A DNA stretch of 64,000 nucleotides from Candidatus Nitrosotenuis cloacae (GTDB taxonomy: Archaea > Thermoproteota > Nitrososphaeria > Nitrososphaerales > Nitrosopumilaceae): contig NZ_CP011097.1 in NCBI RefSeq assembly GCF_000955905.1, positions 1,390,582 to 1,454,581 of the forward strand, written 5' to 3'. A model generated the notes under the pieces. It was not told the DNA's origin, made no database searches, and saw nothing but the letters and a program-made list of their open reading frames with translations. Positions 8,113-16,282 of the stretch are shown piece after piece. Within the stretch, counting starts at the first letter, position 1, and every line of letters starts with the position of its first letter. The position numbers and the translations under genes are program-made.

Positions 8113-8165
8113 ACAATTACTCGTATAACGACATAAAGCTCCAACCAGATTACCAGATTTGAATT

Positions 8166-8180
8166 TCAGTCATGAGAATT
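8166..8180 (+). promoter_or_regulatory. TCAGN2CTGATAATT-type element, PRTase 8222
   Basis: TCAGTCATGAGAATT has two mismatches and ends 41 nt before the ATG of the phosphoribosyltransferase. It is 53 nt from the divergent uspA start. Confidence 0.4.
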
Positions 8181-8221
8181 AACCGACAGAGTCATAATGT
8201 TTTGATTGGAATCACTGGTTA

Positions 8222-8647
8222 ATGAAAAAGGGAATTGTCCACGACTACAAGAACTGGAGCGAAATAGAATCGGCCATCACGAGGCTGGTGGAAAAGCTGG
8301 CAGCAAAAAAGCTCCAATTCAGAACAATATCGACAATCAGCAGGGGTGGACTGGTGCCAGCAAGATTGATGGCAGACCGACTAGGCATCAAACAAATTCT
8401 GGTGGATTCAGAGTCGGTTCCTGCAGATTCGCTTTTTGTTGATGACATTTACGATTCTGGTGAGACGTTCAGAAAAATAATACAGAGAGCAGACGACCCG
8501 GACAGTATGGTCTTTGCAACAATTTATGCTCGAAGAAAACAAAACTATCCAAAACAGCTAGTATATGCCGAGCTCACACGAGACACAGAATACATTGTAT
8601 ATCCATGGGATCGATTTGAGCACGGTATGCCATATGAAGCACACTAG
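8222..8647 (+). CDS. Purine-type phosphoribosyltransferase
   Basis: 141 residues with the type I PRTase fold. The PRPP-binding loop is LFVDDIYDSGET (71-82) and the upstream loop TISRGGLVPA (38-47) is as in xanthine/hypoxanthine-guanine PRTases. The C-terminal YPWDRFE hood motif is also typical of Gpt-like enzymes. It should transfer phosphoribose from PRPP to a purine base in salvage, but the base is not determined. It lies among Usp and CBS genes that probably bind adenine nucleotides. Confidence 0.85.
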   Translation: MKKGIVHDYKNWSEIESAITRLVEKLAAKKLQFRTISTISRGGLVPARLMADRLGIKQILVDSESVPADSLFVDDIYDSGETFRKIIQRADDPDSMVFATIYARRKQNYPKQLVYAELTRDTEYIVYPWDRFEHGMPYEAH

Positions 8648-8696
8648 GTCAAAAATTTGAATAGTTGCCTGCGCTTTTCTGTTGTTTATTCTATTG

Positions 8697-9131
8697 TCAT
8701 TGCGGCTTTATTCGCAAAAGGATCTGCTCAGTTATCTTGCGCATTTCCGAATCAGAGCCTATGCTGCACAGCTTTACTATATCAGATGTCGTAATCATGC
8801 CAACAAGCATGTTGTTTTGTACTGCCGGTATTCGATGTATTCTGCGAGTCTTCATTAGCTGAGCGGCCTCCCATACAGAATCATCTGGGTTTACCACCAC
8901 AACAGGTGATGACATTACTTCCTTGACGCCCATGGTGTATTGTTTGCCCTTTGCAATTACCCTTCGTGTCATGTCGCGCTCTGTTATGATTCCAACTACG
9001 ACTCCGTTTTCTAAAACTACGATTGCCCCAATGGATGCATCATCCATCATCTTTGCTGCGTCCTGTATGTTCATGGACGAGTCAATTGAGATGACGTTTT
9101 TTTTCATCACATCTCGGACAAGTTCTGTCAT
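8697..9131 (-). CDS. Two-CBS (single Bateman module) protein
   Basis: 144 residues comprising one CBS pair: MTELVRDVMKKNVISID...VVGIITERDMTRRV and VMSSPVVVVNPDDSV...MLVGMITTSDIVKL. The RxIHRIP stretch in CBS2 resembles AMP-binding Bateman proteins. It closely matches the CBS gene at 12478 in length and order, so the two are likely paralogues, and each has the shared upstream element about 40 nt before its ATG. Confidence 0.9.
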   Translation of the reverse strand: MTELVRDVMKKNVISIDSSMNIQDAAKMMDDASIGAIVVLENGVVVGIITERDMTRRVIAKGKQYTMGVKEVMSSPVVVVNPDDSVWEAAQLMKTRRIHRIPAVQNNMLVGMITTSDIVKLCSIGSDSEMRKITEQILLRIKPQ

Positions 9132-9170
9132 GTGGAATGTGTCTTTTTGTTCTTTAAAAGATCAGAAGAT

Positions 9171-9185
9171 GATTATCAGTTCTAG
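9171..9185 (-). promoter_or_regulatory. TCAGN2CTGATAATT-type element, CBS gene 9131
   Basis: Read on the minus strand, CTAGAACTGATAATC ends 39 nt before the CBS ATG, in the same orientation and spacing as the element at its paralogue 12478. Confidence 0.45.
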
Positions 9186-9248
9186 GATTGTCTCTCAGAT
9201 GTGATTTTTCCCTAAGACATTAAATAGTAAAAATTGATTTTCAAAAAC

Positions 9249-9623
9249 ATGGGCATACTTGAGAGCCTAAATGGATATGACCCAAAAAAGGCAAAAGAGT
9301 CACTGGACATGCTCTTAATTGATAGAAACAACGAATTCAAGGAGCTTGCAAACGGCATGAAGATTCCAACCACATCAAAAAACTGGGAGGAAAACATTCT
9401 GAAGTTCTGCCTAGACTTTAATGTCTGCTTTTATGATGTCATAACAAAGGTGGAAGGCCCAAACGACGCAACAGAAGAAAGTCACAACAAGATTCACCAG
9501 TGCATGACACTAATCAGGCAGCTTGCCCGCGGAAAGACAAACATGATAGAGATAACCCACATGCAAAATCTCGCATACACTCTAGCAGAAGAGTTCAAGT
9601 CAATTTACAAAAGACTAACCTAG
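9249..9623 (+). CDS. Hypothetical helical protein
   Basis: A 124-residue soluble protein, mostly helical, with three Cys (two in KFCLDFNVCFYDV) and no recognised motif. I use ATG 9249 (MGILESL) rather than the upstream in-frame ATT-rich extension. It is convergent with the zinc-binding protein gene at 9620, overlapping by 4 nt. Family and function unknown. Confidence 0.65.
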   Translation: MGILESLNGYDPKKAKESLDMLLIDRNNEFKELANGMKIPTTSKNWEENILKFCLDFNVCFYDVITKVEGPNDATEESHNKIHQCMTLIRQLARGKTNMIEITHMQNLAYTLAEEFKSIYKRLT

Positions 9624-9898
9624 GGAAGAACCGAGATCTGGCCCTCTATCAAATTCTGATAGGCCCACAAGAACAATTCTTTTTTTGTATGCGACCATTT
9701 TAGGTGTCCTGCATATTCTGTTTTGCTTGGAATCAATCTCGGATATGCACCAAGAGGACATTTTTCATAGTTATCTACGATATGTGCAATGATTTTTTCT
9801 CGATGGCCTGCCAGGTGTATTAGCCATTGTCTCTTATCAGCATGAATTGTCCTTGGGTTGTCACAGAAAACACAGAATGCCCCATGATGCATGCTCAT
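9620..9898 (-). CDS. Small zinc-finger-like protein
   Basis: 92 residues with two potential zinc sites: C-x2-C followed by spaced His (FCVFCDNP...WLIHLAGH), and a second Cys followed by H-x4-H (CPLGAY...GHLKWSH). This resembles two degenerate C2H2 fingers. Its ATG overlaps the stop of the upstream UspA gene (ATGA at 9895-9898), so it is translated with it. Probably a nucleic-acid- or protein-binding cofactor; function unknown. Confidence 0.75.
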   Translation of the reverse strand: MSMHHGAFCVFCDNPRTIHADKRQWLIHLAGHREKIIAHIVDNYEKCPLGAYPRLIPSKTEYAGHLKWSHTKKELFLWAYQNLIEGQISVLP

Positions 9899-10314
9899 TT
9901 CACTATCAGCACAGAGCAGAGCGAGTGGTTTGCTATTTTTGTGGAAACACTTCCAAGCATGAATCGCAACACGGCACCCAGCCCCTTGCTGCCAACCACA
10001 ATAAGATCAGTCCTTGATTTTTTGGAATACTGGATTATTTGCTCAGATACGTTTCCCTCCTTTATTATCACATTTGACTCGATTCCTTGAGATTTTGCCA
10101 GTCTTTGTGCTCGCAATATGGTGTCTTGTGCATATTTTCTGAGAATTTTTGTGTACTCGGATCCCGCAAACACATCAGACCTGAGGGTTTTATCCACCAC
10201 GTAGATGATGGTAAGATCCGAGTCGTATTTTTTTGCAATATCACACGATATCTTGATTGCTTTATCCGAATGTTTGGAGCCATCACAGCACACCAAAATC
10301 TTGCAAAACACCAT
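9895..10314 (-). CDS. Universal stress protein UspA family
   Basis: 139 residues from ATG 10314 (MVFCKILVCCDGSKHS). A longer in-frame extension to 10356 lacks Usp homology. The ATP motif is GSKG plus nine residues plus GS. A Cys pair (VCCDGS) in the first loop is unusual compared with the other five copies. It overlaps the downstream zinc-finger-like gene by four bases and is divergent from another Usp gene, with a near-perfect shared element 45 nt upstream. Confidence 0.9.
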   Translation of the reverse strand: MVFCKILVCCDGSKHSDKAIKISCDIAKKYDSDLTIIYVVDKTLRSDVFAGSEYTKILRKYAQDTILRAQRLAKSQGIESNVIIKEGNVSEQIIQYSKKSRTDLIVVGSKGLGAVLRFMLGSVSTKIANHSLCSVLIVK

Positions 10315-10359
10315 CACACCAAGACAGCAAAAATCGTATTTATTGAATAAAGACAAATC

Positions 10360-10374
10360 TCAGGGCTGATAATT
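10360..10374. promoter_or_regulatory. TCAGN2CTGATAATT element between two uspA genes
   Basis: TCAGGGCTGATAATT is a perfect match to the consensus. It is 45 nt from the minus-strand uspA ATG (10314) and 71 nt from the plus-strand uspA ATG (10446). The latter has its own TATA-like GTTTAAATTAAAA near 10415-10428. Confidence 0.6.
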
Positions 10375-10445
10375 TGGAGTCAATCATTACTAGAGATGAT
10401 AATCATACCAAGATGTTTAAATTAAAAAGCCAAAACCATATCATC

Positions 10446-10874
10446 ATGGTAAAAAATCAAATCAAGAGAATTCTTGTCCCAATGGACGGCTCTAAAACTG
10501 CCGAGCGAGCACTAGATCAGGCAATCGAGATGGCTCGTGCAACCCATGCAAGAATCCTTGGCTTGAATATAATTCCGTTTTTGCCAGCAGAGTTTGTGCC
10601 GGCAGTCTCGCCCTACAAAATCTACCAAAGAAAGGAGGCCGGAATATTTTTGGAGCGAGCCAAATACAGAGCGGCAAAACATGGGATTCTTTTCACATAT
10701 GCCATATTGTATGGCAGCCCAGTTGAGCAGATAATCGGCGTTGCAAAAAAGAAAAAAGTTGATCTCATAGTAATTGGCGCCAGAGGCAAAGGCAGAGTAA
10801 AGGAATTGTTTTTGGGATCGGTATCAAACGCAGTCTTACACAAGTCCCAGATTCCGGTTCTTTTGGTAAAATGA
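10446..10874 (+). CDS. Universal stress protein UspA family
   Basis: 142 residues from ATG 10446 (MVKNQIKRILVPMDGSK). The start is supported by a TATA-like element about 25 nt upstream, whereas the longer frame from 10374 overlaps the regulatory element. The nucleotide motif is GARG plus nine residues plus GS. The loop FLPAEFVPAVSPYKIY differs from the other copies. It overlaps the next Usp gene by ATGA (10871-10874), giving a two-Usp operon. Confidence 0.9.
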   Translation: MVKNQIKRILVPMDGSKTAERALDQAIEMARATHARILGLNIIPFLPAEFVPAVSPYKIYQRKEAGIFLERAKYRAAKHGILFTYAILYGSPVEQIIGVAKKKKVDLIVIGARGKGRVKELFLGSVSNAVLHKSQIPVLLVK

Positions 10875-11335
10875 CATATCAAAGAATTCTTGTGCCATTT
10901 GATGGCTCCAAATATGCAAAAAAGTCACTAGAGCATGCAGTAGACATTGCAAAAAATAATGACGCAATAATTCATCTTTGTACCATAATTACTACGGGTG
11001 GTGTGGTTCCCCCAGGCTCGCTTTTGGGCCTGGTCCGAGAGTCGGCGCGCGGAACCTTACAAAAAAGGCTGCTTCAGGCATCAAAGATAGAAGCCGAACA
11101 CATGCAAAACGAACAGGTAAAGTTTTGCAAATCAAAAGGAGTCAGGGCATACCCAAAGGTGGCAGTGAATGGTAATGTTGCAGAGCAGATACTGGCCATG
11201 GCAAAAAAGAAATCAGCCGATCTAATCATCATAGGCAGTCAGGGACTGCACGGAGTTTCCAAGCTAAAGTCACTTGGCAGCGTAAGCAGAAAGGTATCAG
11301 AACATGCTAGCTGTCCTGTTTTGATTGTGCGCTAA
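10871..11335 (+). CDS. Universal stress protein UspA family, divergent
   Basis: 154 residues, second gene of the Usp pair. The N-terminus RILVPFDGSKYAKKS is typical. The nucleotide motif has ten residues instead of nine between GSQG and GS (LHGVSKLKSL), so ATP binding may be altered. A long Gly/Pro-containing loop (TTGGVVPPGSLLG) is also distinctive. It overlaps the convergent phosphoribosyltransferase gene by 29 nt. Confidence 0.88.
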   Translation: MTYQRILVPFDGSKYAKKSLEHAVDIAKNNDAIIHLCTIITTGGVVPPGSLLGLVRESARGTLQKRLLQASKIEAEHMQNEQVKFCKSKGVRAYPKVAVNGNVAEQILAMAKKKSADLIIIGSQGLHGVSKLKSLGSVSRKVSEHASCPVLIVR

Positions 11336-11945
11336 ACTTGTGTAGTATCCCAACCACTATAGAGTCCGGTATTTGGTCAAATTTTCTGTAGAATTGTCCG
11401 ACTGATGAGAATTCTTTTGGTGTTTGCAGAGATACGATTTGTACGTCAAATCTTTTGATTATCTCTGCTGTCACATATGGTATGACTGGCGTTGCCAGAA
11501 TTATTTTGATTGCTTTTTTCTGCAACCATTGTATTATGGCACAAACAGTAGCACCAGTTGCAATCCCATCATCGACTAGTATGACGGTTTTGTTGCCAAA
11601 CTCATAGTTTGTGTGGCCCCGATACGCCTGAATCTGTCTTGTTACTTCGGATTTCTTTTTGTTTATTTCTTCCTGAAATCTAGGATCGGTCGAGTACCGC
11701 TCCCAGTCATGTCCAAAGTACATCACTCCATCATATGTCAGAGCACCGATTGCATATTCAGGATGCTCAGGCGGCGTTATCTTTTTGGAAATTATTACAT
11801 CCAGTGGTATATCAAGAATCTTTGCCATCTCGGCGCCAATTATGACACCTCCACGTGGAATTGCCAATATTATGCAGTTTGTCCCTTTGAGATGACTCAG
11901 CTTTTCTGATAACAGCTTTGCGACATGAACCCTGTCATGAAACAT
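11307..11945 (-). CDS. Phosphoribosyltransferase-domain protein
   Basis: 212 residues from ATG 11945. The much longer in-frame extension is the antisense shadow of the Usp gene. The PRPP loop is VILVDDGIATGAT (about 118-130), and an upstream IPRGGVIIG loop is present. The insert with conserved Tyr/Gly (YDGVMYFGHDWE) is typical of the PRTase family often found next to stress genes. Its start overlaps the upstream Usp stop by one base (TAATG), so both are translated from one message. Substrate unknown. Confidence 0.85.
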   Translation of the reverse strand: MFHDRVHVAKLLSEKLSHLKGTNCIILAIPRGGVIIGAEMAKILDIPLDVIISKKITPPEHPEYAIGALTYDGVMYFGHDWERYSTDPRFQEEINKKKSEVTRQIQAYRGHTNYEFGNKTVILVDDGIATGATVCAIIQWLQKKAIKIILATPVIPYVTAEIIKRFDVQIVSLQTPKEFSSVGQFYRKFDQIPDSIVVGILHKFSAQSKQDS

Positions 11946-12364
11946 TATTTTATTATCAATACTGGAATCTGGGATTTTTGCGTCACATAGTGAGACACGC
12001 TGCCCAAGACAAATTCCCTGGCATTTGATTGCCCACGGGATCCCATTACTATGAGATCGGATTGGTTGCTTTTTGCAAAATGCACCAGCTTGAATCCTTC
12101 GTTTCCGCACAGTATTTTTTGGTAAAACAAGACTCCGTTTTTTGCGCACCTTGACTTTGCCTCATCCAGTATTTTCTTGCCACCCTCTGCTAGTGTCTTG
12201 CCTAGCTTTGATGCGGGTTTTGCCACATTTACTGAAAACAACGGAATCACAAACACGCCAGTAATTGTTCCCTGGTTTTGTCTTGCCAGGTAAATTGCCT
12301 GGTCTAGTGCCTTGTATGAGGATTTAGAGCCATCCAGTGCAACTAGGATTTTTTTGTGCGCCAT
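11945..12364 (-). CDS. Universal stress protein UspA family
   Basis: 139 residues: KKILVALDGSKSS at the N-terminus, then GSRG plus nine residues plus GS (GSRGQSN...LGSVSHYV). It is first in a two-gene unit with the phosphoribosyltransferase and divergent from the CBS gene at 12478. A perfect copy of the shared element lies between them, 57 nt from this ATG and 41 nt from the CBS ATG. Confidence 0.92.
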   Translation of the reverse strand: MAHKKILVALDGSKSSYKALDQAIYLARQNQGTITGVFVIPLFSVNVAKPASKLGKTLAEGGKKILDEAKSRCAKNGVLFYQKILCGNEGFKLVHFAKSNQSDLIVMGSRGQSNAREFVLGSVSHYVTQKSQIPVLIIK

Positions 12365-12421
12365 GGACTTGACTGGAATGTGATCAAATTAAAGAGATGT
12401 TGTGATTTTCTAGATTGATTT

Positions 12422-12436
12422 TCAGGTCTGATAATT
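12422..12436 (+). promoter_or_regulatory. TCAGN2CTGATAATT element, CBS gene 12478
   Basis: TCAGGTCTGATAATT is a perfect consensus match ending 41 nt before the CBS ATG. A TATA-like GATATAG follows near 12448, about 29 nt before the ATG. Confidence 0.6.
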
Positions 12437-12477
12437 CACAAGAATGTGATATAGTGTTGTGGTGTGATCAGACATGA

Positions 12478-12954
12478 ATGGCCCAAACCCAGCCAACGAT
12501 ACTGGTCAAGGACATCATGAGCAGATCCTTGGTTATGGTAGATTCCTCATCTACCGTAAATGAAGCAGCCAAACTAATGGAAAAGGCAAAGGTGGGTTCG
12601 GTAATTGTCACGGAAAAAAGCATCCCAATTGGGATAATGACAGATAGGGACTTTGCAATTACGATTGCCGCCCATGCATATCCAATTCACACAAAGGTAA
12701 AGCAGGTAATGTCGTCTCCTTTGATTCACATTGGCCCAAACGAGGAGGTCTGGCTTGCTGCCGATCTGATGTATTCGCGCAAAATACGAAGACTGCCAGT
12801 CTTAGATGAGGACGAACTATTAGGAATAGTTACGGCAACAGATTTTGTGAAGTTGTATACTGTATGCAACAGAGAGGACACTAGAAACATGTACTATCAT
12901 GCACTAACTAGAATCTTTGATGATAACAACGAACAACAAGTAACAAGCTTTTAG
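12478..12954 (+). CDS. Two-CBS (single Bateman module) protein
   Basis: 158 residues: a CBS pair (VKDIMSRSLVMVD...IPIGIMTDRDFA and VMSSPLIHIGPNEEV...LLGIVTATDFVKL), then a short acidic helical tail. The RKIRRLPV stretch in CBS2 fits phosphate contacts of an adenine nucleotide. It is a paralogue of the 8697 gene, with an intervening basic/aromatic linker (AHAYPIHTKV) in place of IAKGKQYTMGV. The stop overlaps the convergent VIT gene by 4 nt. Confidence 0.9.
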   Translation: MAQTQPTILVKDIMSRSLVMVDSSSTVNEAAKLMEKAKVGSVIVTEKSIPIGIMTDRDFAITIAAHAYPIHTKVKQVMSSPLIHIGPNEEVWLAADLMYSRKIRRLPVLDEDELLGIVTATDFVKLYTVCNREDTRNMYYHALTRIFDDNNEQQVTSF

Positions 12955-13634
12955 CTTATCAATCCAGCCAATAGCACACCGATCAGATACGCAACACTTG
13001 CAGCAATTGCACCAATTAGTAAGGTGATCATGCCAGATCTGATCAATGATTTTTTGACTATCCTTCCTTTGATTATTCCGATCAGAAAAAACGCCACACT
13101 AGTAGATATTACAGAATAAAAAAAGCTCTCAGAGTTTAGGCTGACTCCAGTTACATAAATGATCAAAAACGGAATCAGCGGAATTATTCCAATTATCACA
13201 AAGCCAAACATTGTGCTTGCCGCAGTATCAAGTGGCCTTCTACCATCTTCAATCAGTCCAAGCTCTTCTTTCATCATGGTATCAACCCAGACCTTTTTTC
13301 TTGAGGTAATCACACGCACTATCTCATCTAGCAGATCGGCTGTGAATCCTTTTTTTTCATAAATGTCTCGGATCTCGCGTTTTTCAGATTCCACCATGTG
13401 CTCTATTTCCCATTCCTCTCTTTTTCTCTCCTTTTGGATGAATTCGGCTCGTGCCTTTGAGGCCTGATAGTTCCCAACTGCCATGGAAAATCCATCTGCA
13501 AACAGATTGGCAAAGCCCAAAATCACCACTATCATTGGAGATAAGGACGCGCCAATAGCGCCTGCAACTATGGCAAACGTGGTAACCGAGCCATCAAATG
13601 CACCATAAATGAAATCCTCAAAGTGCCACTTCAT
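12951..13634 (-). CDS. VIT1/CCC1-family metal transporter
   Basis: 227 residues of the vacuolar-iron-transporter family. TM1 holds the conserved FIYGAFDGSVTTFAIVAG, TM2 holds FANLFADGFSMAVGNY, and a cytosolic, highly charged metal-binding helix region follows (about 60-125, rich in Glu with several Met). Three further TM segments follow. The family exports Fe2+ or Mn2+ from the cytosol in exchange for H+. A copy of the shared element lies 45 nt before the ATG, placing metal efflux under the same putative control as Usp and CBS genes. Confidence 0.88.
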   Translation of the reverse strand: MKWHFEDFIYGAFDGSVTTFAIVAGAIGASLSPMIVVILGFANLFADGFSMAVGNYQASKARAEFIQKERKREEWEIEHMVESEKREIRDIYEKKGFTADLLDEIVRVITSRKKVWVDTMMKEELGLIEDGRRPLDTAASTMFGFVIIGIIPLIPFLIIYVTGVSLNSESFFYSVISTSVAFFLIGIIKGRIVKKSLIRSGMITLLIGAIAASVAYLIGVLLAGLIS

Positions 13635-13679
13635 TGTATGAAGTTAGGTATAATCAGATTAATAATAATTAGAAAAAAA

Positions 13680-13694
13680 TCAAAAATGATAATT
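13680..13694. promoter_or_regulatory. TCAGN2CTGATAATT-type element, VIT gene
   Basis: TCAAAAATGATAATT has two mismatches and lies 45 nt from the VIT ATG. Confidence 0.4.
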
Positions 13695-13702
13695 GATTCA
13701 AT

Positions 13703-14518
13703 CTAGAATAGGTTTCGAATGTTATCCAGTTCTTTTTTGATTGAATCTATTGTGGAGTTGATTTCCTCTGCAGATTGGCCAGTATTGATTGCATGTCTGA
13801 GGTCTTGTCGCAACATGAGCTCAACTTTTTCCATCTGATCTGGGTCCTTTGATGCAATAGCTCCTTCAATGTACTCATAGTTTTCCAGATATGCTTCTGT
13901 AGCAGTAGATAATGCTCCTACAGAATCACCATCACTGTATTTTGTGGAAACCTGATCAAGTAGATCTTCGATTTTATCAATTGTTTTGAGAACATCGGAT
14001 TGTTTGGTGATCGGCGTTCCCATCATCATAGAGCCCATCATCATTCCTTGGCCCATCATGCCCGGACCCATCATCGAGTTTGGATTCATCATTCCTTGGC
14101 CCATCATGCCTGGATTCATGCCAGTCATGTTCATCATGCCCATCATTTGCTGCATGTGCTGAGGATCTTGGAACATCATTTGATGCATTTGTTGCATTGT
14201 TGCAGGATCCATCATCATTTGGCCCATCATCTGTTGCATGTGTTGAGGATTATTCATCATCATTGCATGCATCTGTTGCATATGATCTGGGTTGCTCATC
14301 ATGGTGTCATGCATTTTTTGCATTGCCTGTGGATTTGCCATCATTTGGTTCATCCAGTCATTCATTGTGGCAGGATCCGACATCATTTGCGCCATCATCT
14401 GTTGTCGCGATTGCAACATCATACTGCTTGGGCTGGACTGAAACGCCGCATAACCAATTCCCAGTCCTGCAAAAAACACACTAATTGCTATTCCAATCCA
14501 TATTGCTTGGTTTGCCAT
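13703..14518 (-). CDS. Membrane-anchored Met/Gln-rich repeat protein (STI1-like)
   Basis: 271 residues. Residues 5-25 are a membrane anchor or uncleaved signal. Residues 30-165 are extremely Met-rich, with about six units around NP(x)2MQ(Q/K)M(H/M)xMM at 13-14 residue spacing, then GMM(G/N)-type repeats. Residues 170-271 form a charged, helical domain. The NP-x2-M-x-x-M spacing resembles STI1 repeats of ubiquilin and co-chaperones, while Met and His clusters could also bind Cu(I). It is divergent from the thermosome gene with an inverted pair of the shared element between them. That context favours a proteostasis role, but copper binding is not excluded. Confidence 0.8.
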   Translation of the reverse strand: MANQAIWIGIAISVFFAGLGIGYAAFQSSPSSMMLQSRQQMMAQMMSDPATMNDWMNQMMANPQAMQKMHDTMMSNPDHMQQMHAMMMNNPQHMQQMMGQMMMDPATMQQMHQMMFQDPQHMQQMMGMMNMTGMNPGMMGQGMMNPNSMMGPGMMGQGMMMGSMMMGTPITKQSDVLKTIDKIEDLLDQVSTKYSDGDSVGALSTATEAYLENYEYIEGAIASKDPDQMEKVELMLRQDLRHAINTGQSAEEINSTIDSIKKELDNIRNLF

Positions 14519-14563
14519 GGAATGAAACCCATGGTTATTCTATATACAGACAATACACAATTC

Positions 14564-14596
14564 TCAGAACTGATAATTCCAAATTATCAACTCTGA
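14564..14596. promoter_or_regulatory. Inverted pair of TCAGN2CTGATAATT elements
   Basis: Two copies face each other across 3 bp: TCAGAACTGATAATT at 14564-14578 (45 nt from the Met-rich ATG) and, on the minus strand, TCAGAGTTGATAATT at 14582-14596 (42 nt from the thermosome ATG). The thermosome side then has a TATA-like CATAAATACG about 25 nt before its start. Confidence 0.65.
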
Positions 14597-14638
14597 GATT
14601 TGTGCTGATTCCATAAATACGATTTTTATCATTCTGGT

Positions 14639-16279
14639 ATGATGTCATCCATTCAGACCACATCAGAAGGCATACCGGTAATAGTTCTAAAGGAGGGCTC
14701 TAAGCAATCGCGAGGCAAGGACGCCCAGAAAAACAACATAAACGCAGCAAAACTGATTGCCGAGATCATCTCATCTAGCCTTGGCCCAAGAGGTATGGAC
14801 AAGATGTTAGTTGATTCCATTGGCGATATTACCATAACAAATGACGGCGCAACCATTCTCAAGGAAATCGACGTGCAGCACCCAGCAGCAAAAATGATGG
14901 TAGAGGTTGCCAAGGCAACAGATTCCGAAGTAGGCGATGGCACAACATCAGCAGTTGTGATTGCAGGTGCATTGTTAGAAAAAGCAGAATGGCTAATTGA
15001 TAATGACATTCATCCGGTGATAATTGCAGACGGCTACAAAAAGGCAGCAACAAAGGCCATATCGTTTTTGGGCGAGATTGCAAAGAAAATAGACATTTCA
15101 GATAAACAAACCTTAGAAAAAGTAGCAAGGACTTCGATGCTCACAAAGCTTGTGGCAGTAGAGGCAGCAGATCTTGCAAAGTTGGTAGTTAGTGCAGTAT
15201 TATCCATAACGGAAGAAAAGGATGGTGATCATCGAGCAAACATCTCCAACGTAAAGGTGGAAAAAAAGACAGGTGGCTCTATTTCCGATAGCCAGATGAT
15301 AAACGGCATAGTGTTGGACAAGGAAATAGTAAACAACAACATGCCAAAGAAAATCAACAACGCCAAGATCGCACTGGTGTCTGCCCCATTAGAAATAGAA
15401 AAGACAGAGTTTGAGGCAAAAATAAACATCTCAAATCCAAACCAGATCAAGTCCTTCATGGAAGAGGAAAACCAGATTCTAAAGGAGATGGTGGACAAGA
15501 TAAAAAACACTGGTGCAAACGTGGTCCTCTGCCAAAAGGGAATTGACGATATCGTTCAACATTATTTGGCAAAGGCAGGAATCATGGCAGTTCGCCGCAT
15601 CAAGGAATCTGACATGACAAAGCTTGCAAAGGCAACTGGTGCCCGTGTGGTAGGAAATGTTGATGATCTCACAGAAAAAGACCTAGGGTCGGCACAAAAC
15701 GTGGAGGAAAAACAGATTGAAGAGGACAATTGGACCTACATTGAAGGATGTAAGAACCCAAAGGCAGTCACGTTTTTGATTCGAGGCGGCTCACAACGAG
15801 TAATAGATGAGGTAGAGCGCGCAATTCATGACGCGTTAATGGTAGTAAAGGATGTCATAGAAAGGCCATATTTTGTTCCTGGCGGTGGAGCACCTGAAGC
15901 ATACATGGCAACAAAGCTTCGAGCATGGGCACAATCACTGTCTGGTCGAGAACAGCTGGCAGTAGAAAAATTTGCAGAAGCCCTAGAATCAATTCCCATA
16001 TCTTTGGCAAGAAACTCGGGGATGAATCCAATTGATGTGATAACTCAGTTGCGAGCAAAGCAGAGTGCCGGAGAAAAATACACTGGAGTTGATGCCACAA
16101 ACGGAGTGGTTGGAGACATTGAAAAAATCGATGTGCTAGAACCAATCAAGGTAAAAGAGCAGGTAATAAAATCCGCAACAGAGACCGCAAACATGATCCT
16201 ACGAATAGACAATGTAGTAGCAGTATCAAGATCATCTCCACCCCCACAGATGCCTGGCCAGGGACAGGGAATGTACTAG
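14639..16279 (+). CDS. ths: Thermosome subunit (group II chaperonin)
   Basis: 546 residues covering the full equatorial, intermediate and apical domains. Diagnostic motifs are SSSLGPRGMDKMLVD (46-59), the ATPase GDGTTS (99-104), and the ATP-site GGGAPE in the last third. The C-terminus is a Gly/Pro/Met-rich flexible tail ending GQGMY, typical of chaperonin chambers. It forms the double-ring ATP-dependent folding machine in the cytosol. A TATA box and the shared element precede it, and a TTG-started nuclease-fusion gene begins 3 nt after its stop. An adjacent in-frame ATG at 14642 is the only start ambiguity. Confidence 0.97.
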   Translation: MMSSIQTTSEGIPVIVLKEGSKQSRGKDAQKNNINAAKLIAEIISSSLGPRGMDKMLVDSIGDITITNDGATILKEIDVQHPAAKMMVEVAKATDSEVGDGTTSAVVIAGALLEKAEWLIDNDIHPVIIADGYKKAATKAISFLGEIAKKIDISDKQTLEKVARTSMLTKLVAVEAADLAKLVVSAVLSITEEKDGDHRANISNVKVEKKTGGSISDSQMINGIVLDKEIVNNNMPKKINNAKIALVSAPLEIEKTEFEAKINISNPNQIKSFMEEENQILKEMVDKIKNTGANVVLCQKGIDDIVQHYLAKAGIMAVRRIKESDMTKLAKATGARVVGNVDDLTEKDLGSAQNVEEKQIEEDNWTYIEGCKNPKAVTFLIRGGSQRVIDEVERAIHDALMVVKDVIERPYFVPGGGAPEAYMATKLRAWAQSLSGREQLAVEKFAEALESIPISLARNSGMNPIDVITQLRAKQSAGEKYTGVDATNGVVGDIEKIDVLEPIKVKEQVIKSATETANMILRIDNVVAVSRSSPPPQMPGQGQGMY

Positions 16280-16282
16280 TTA

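Noticed and set aside
11946-12150. N-terminal extension of the 11307 phosphoribosyltransferase by 68 residues
   Set aside because: The extension lies inside the UspA coding region in another frame, and ATG 11945 with a TAATG junction fits better.
14000-14596. Long plus-strand frame very rich in His
   Set aside because: It is the antisense shadow of the Met-rich repeat gene (ATG/CAT codons read as His) and has no start or promoter of its own.
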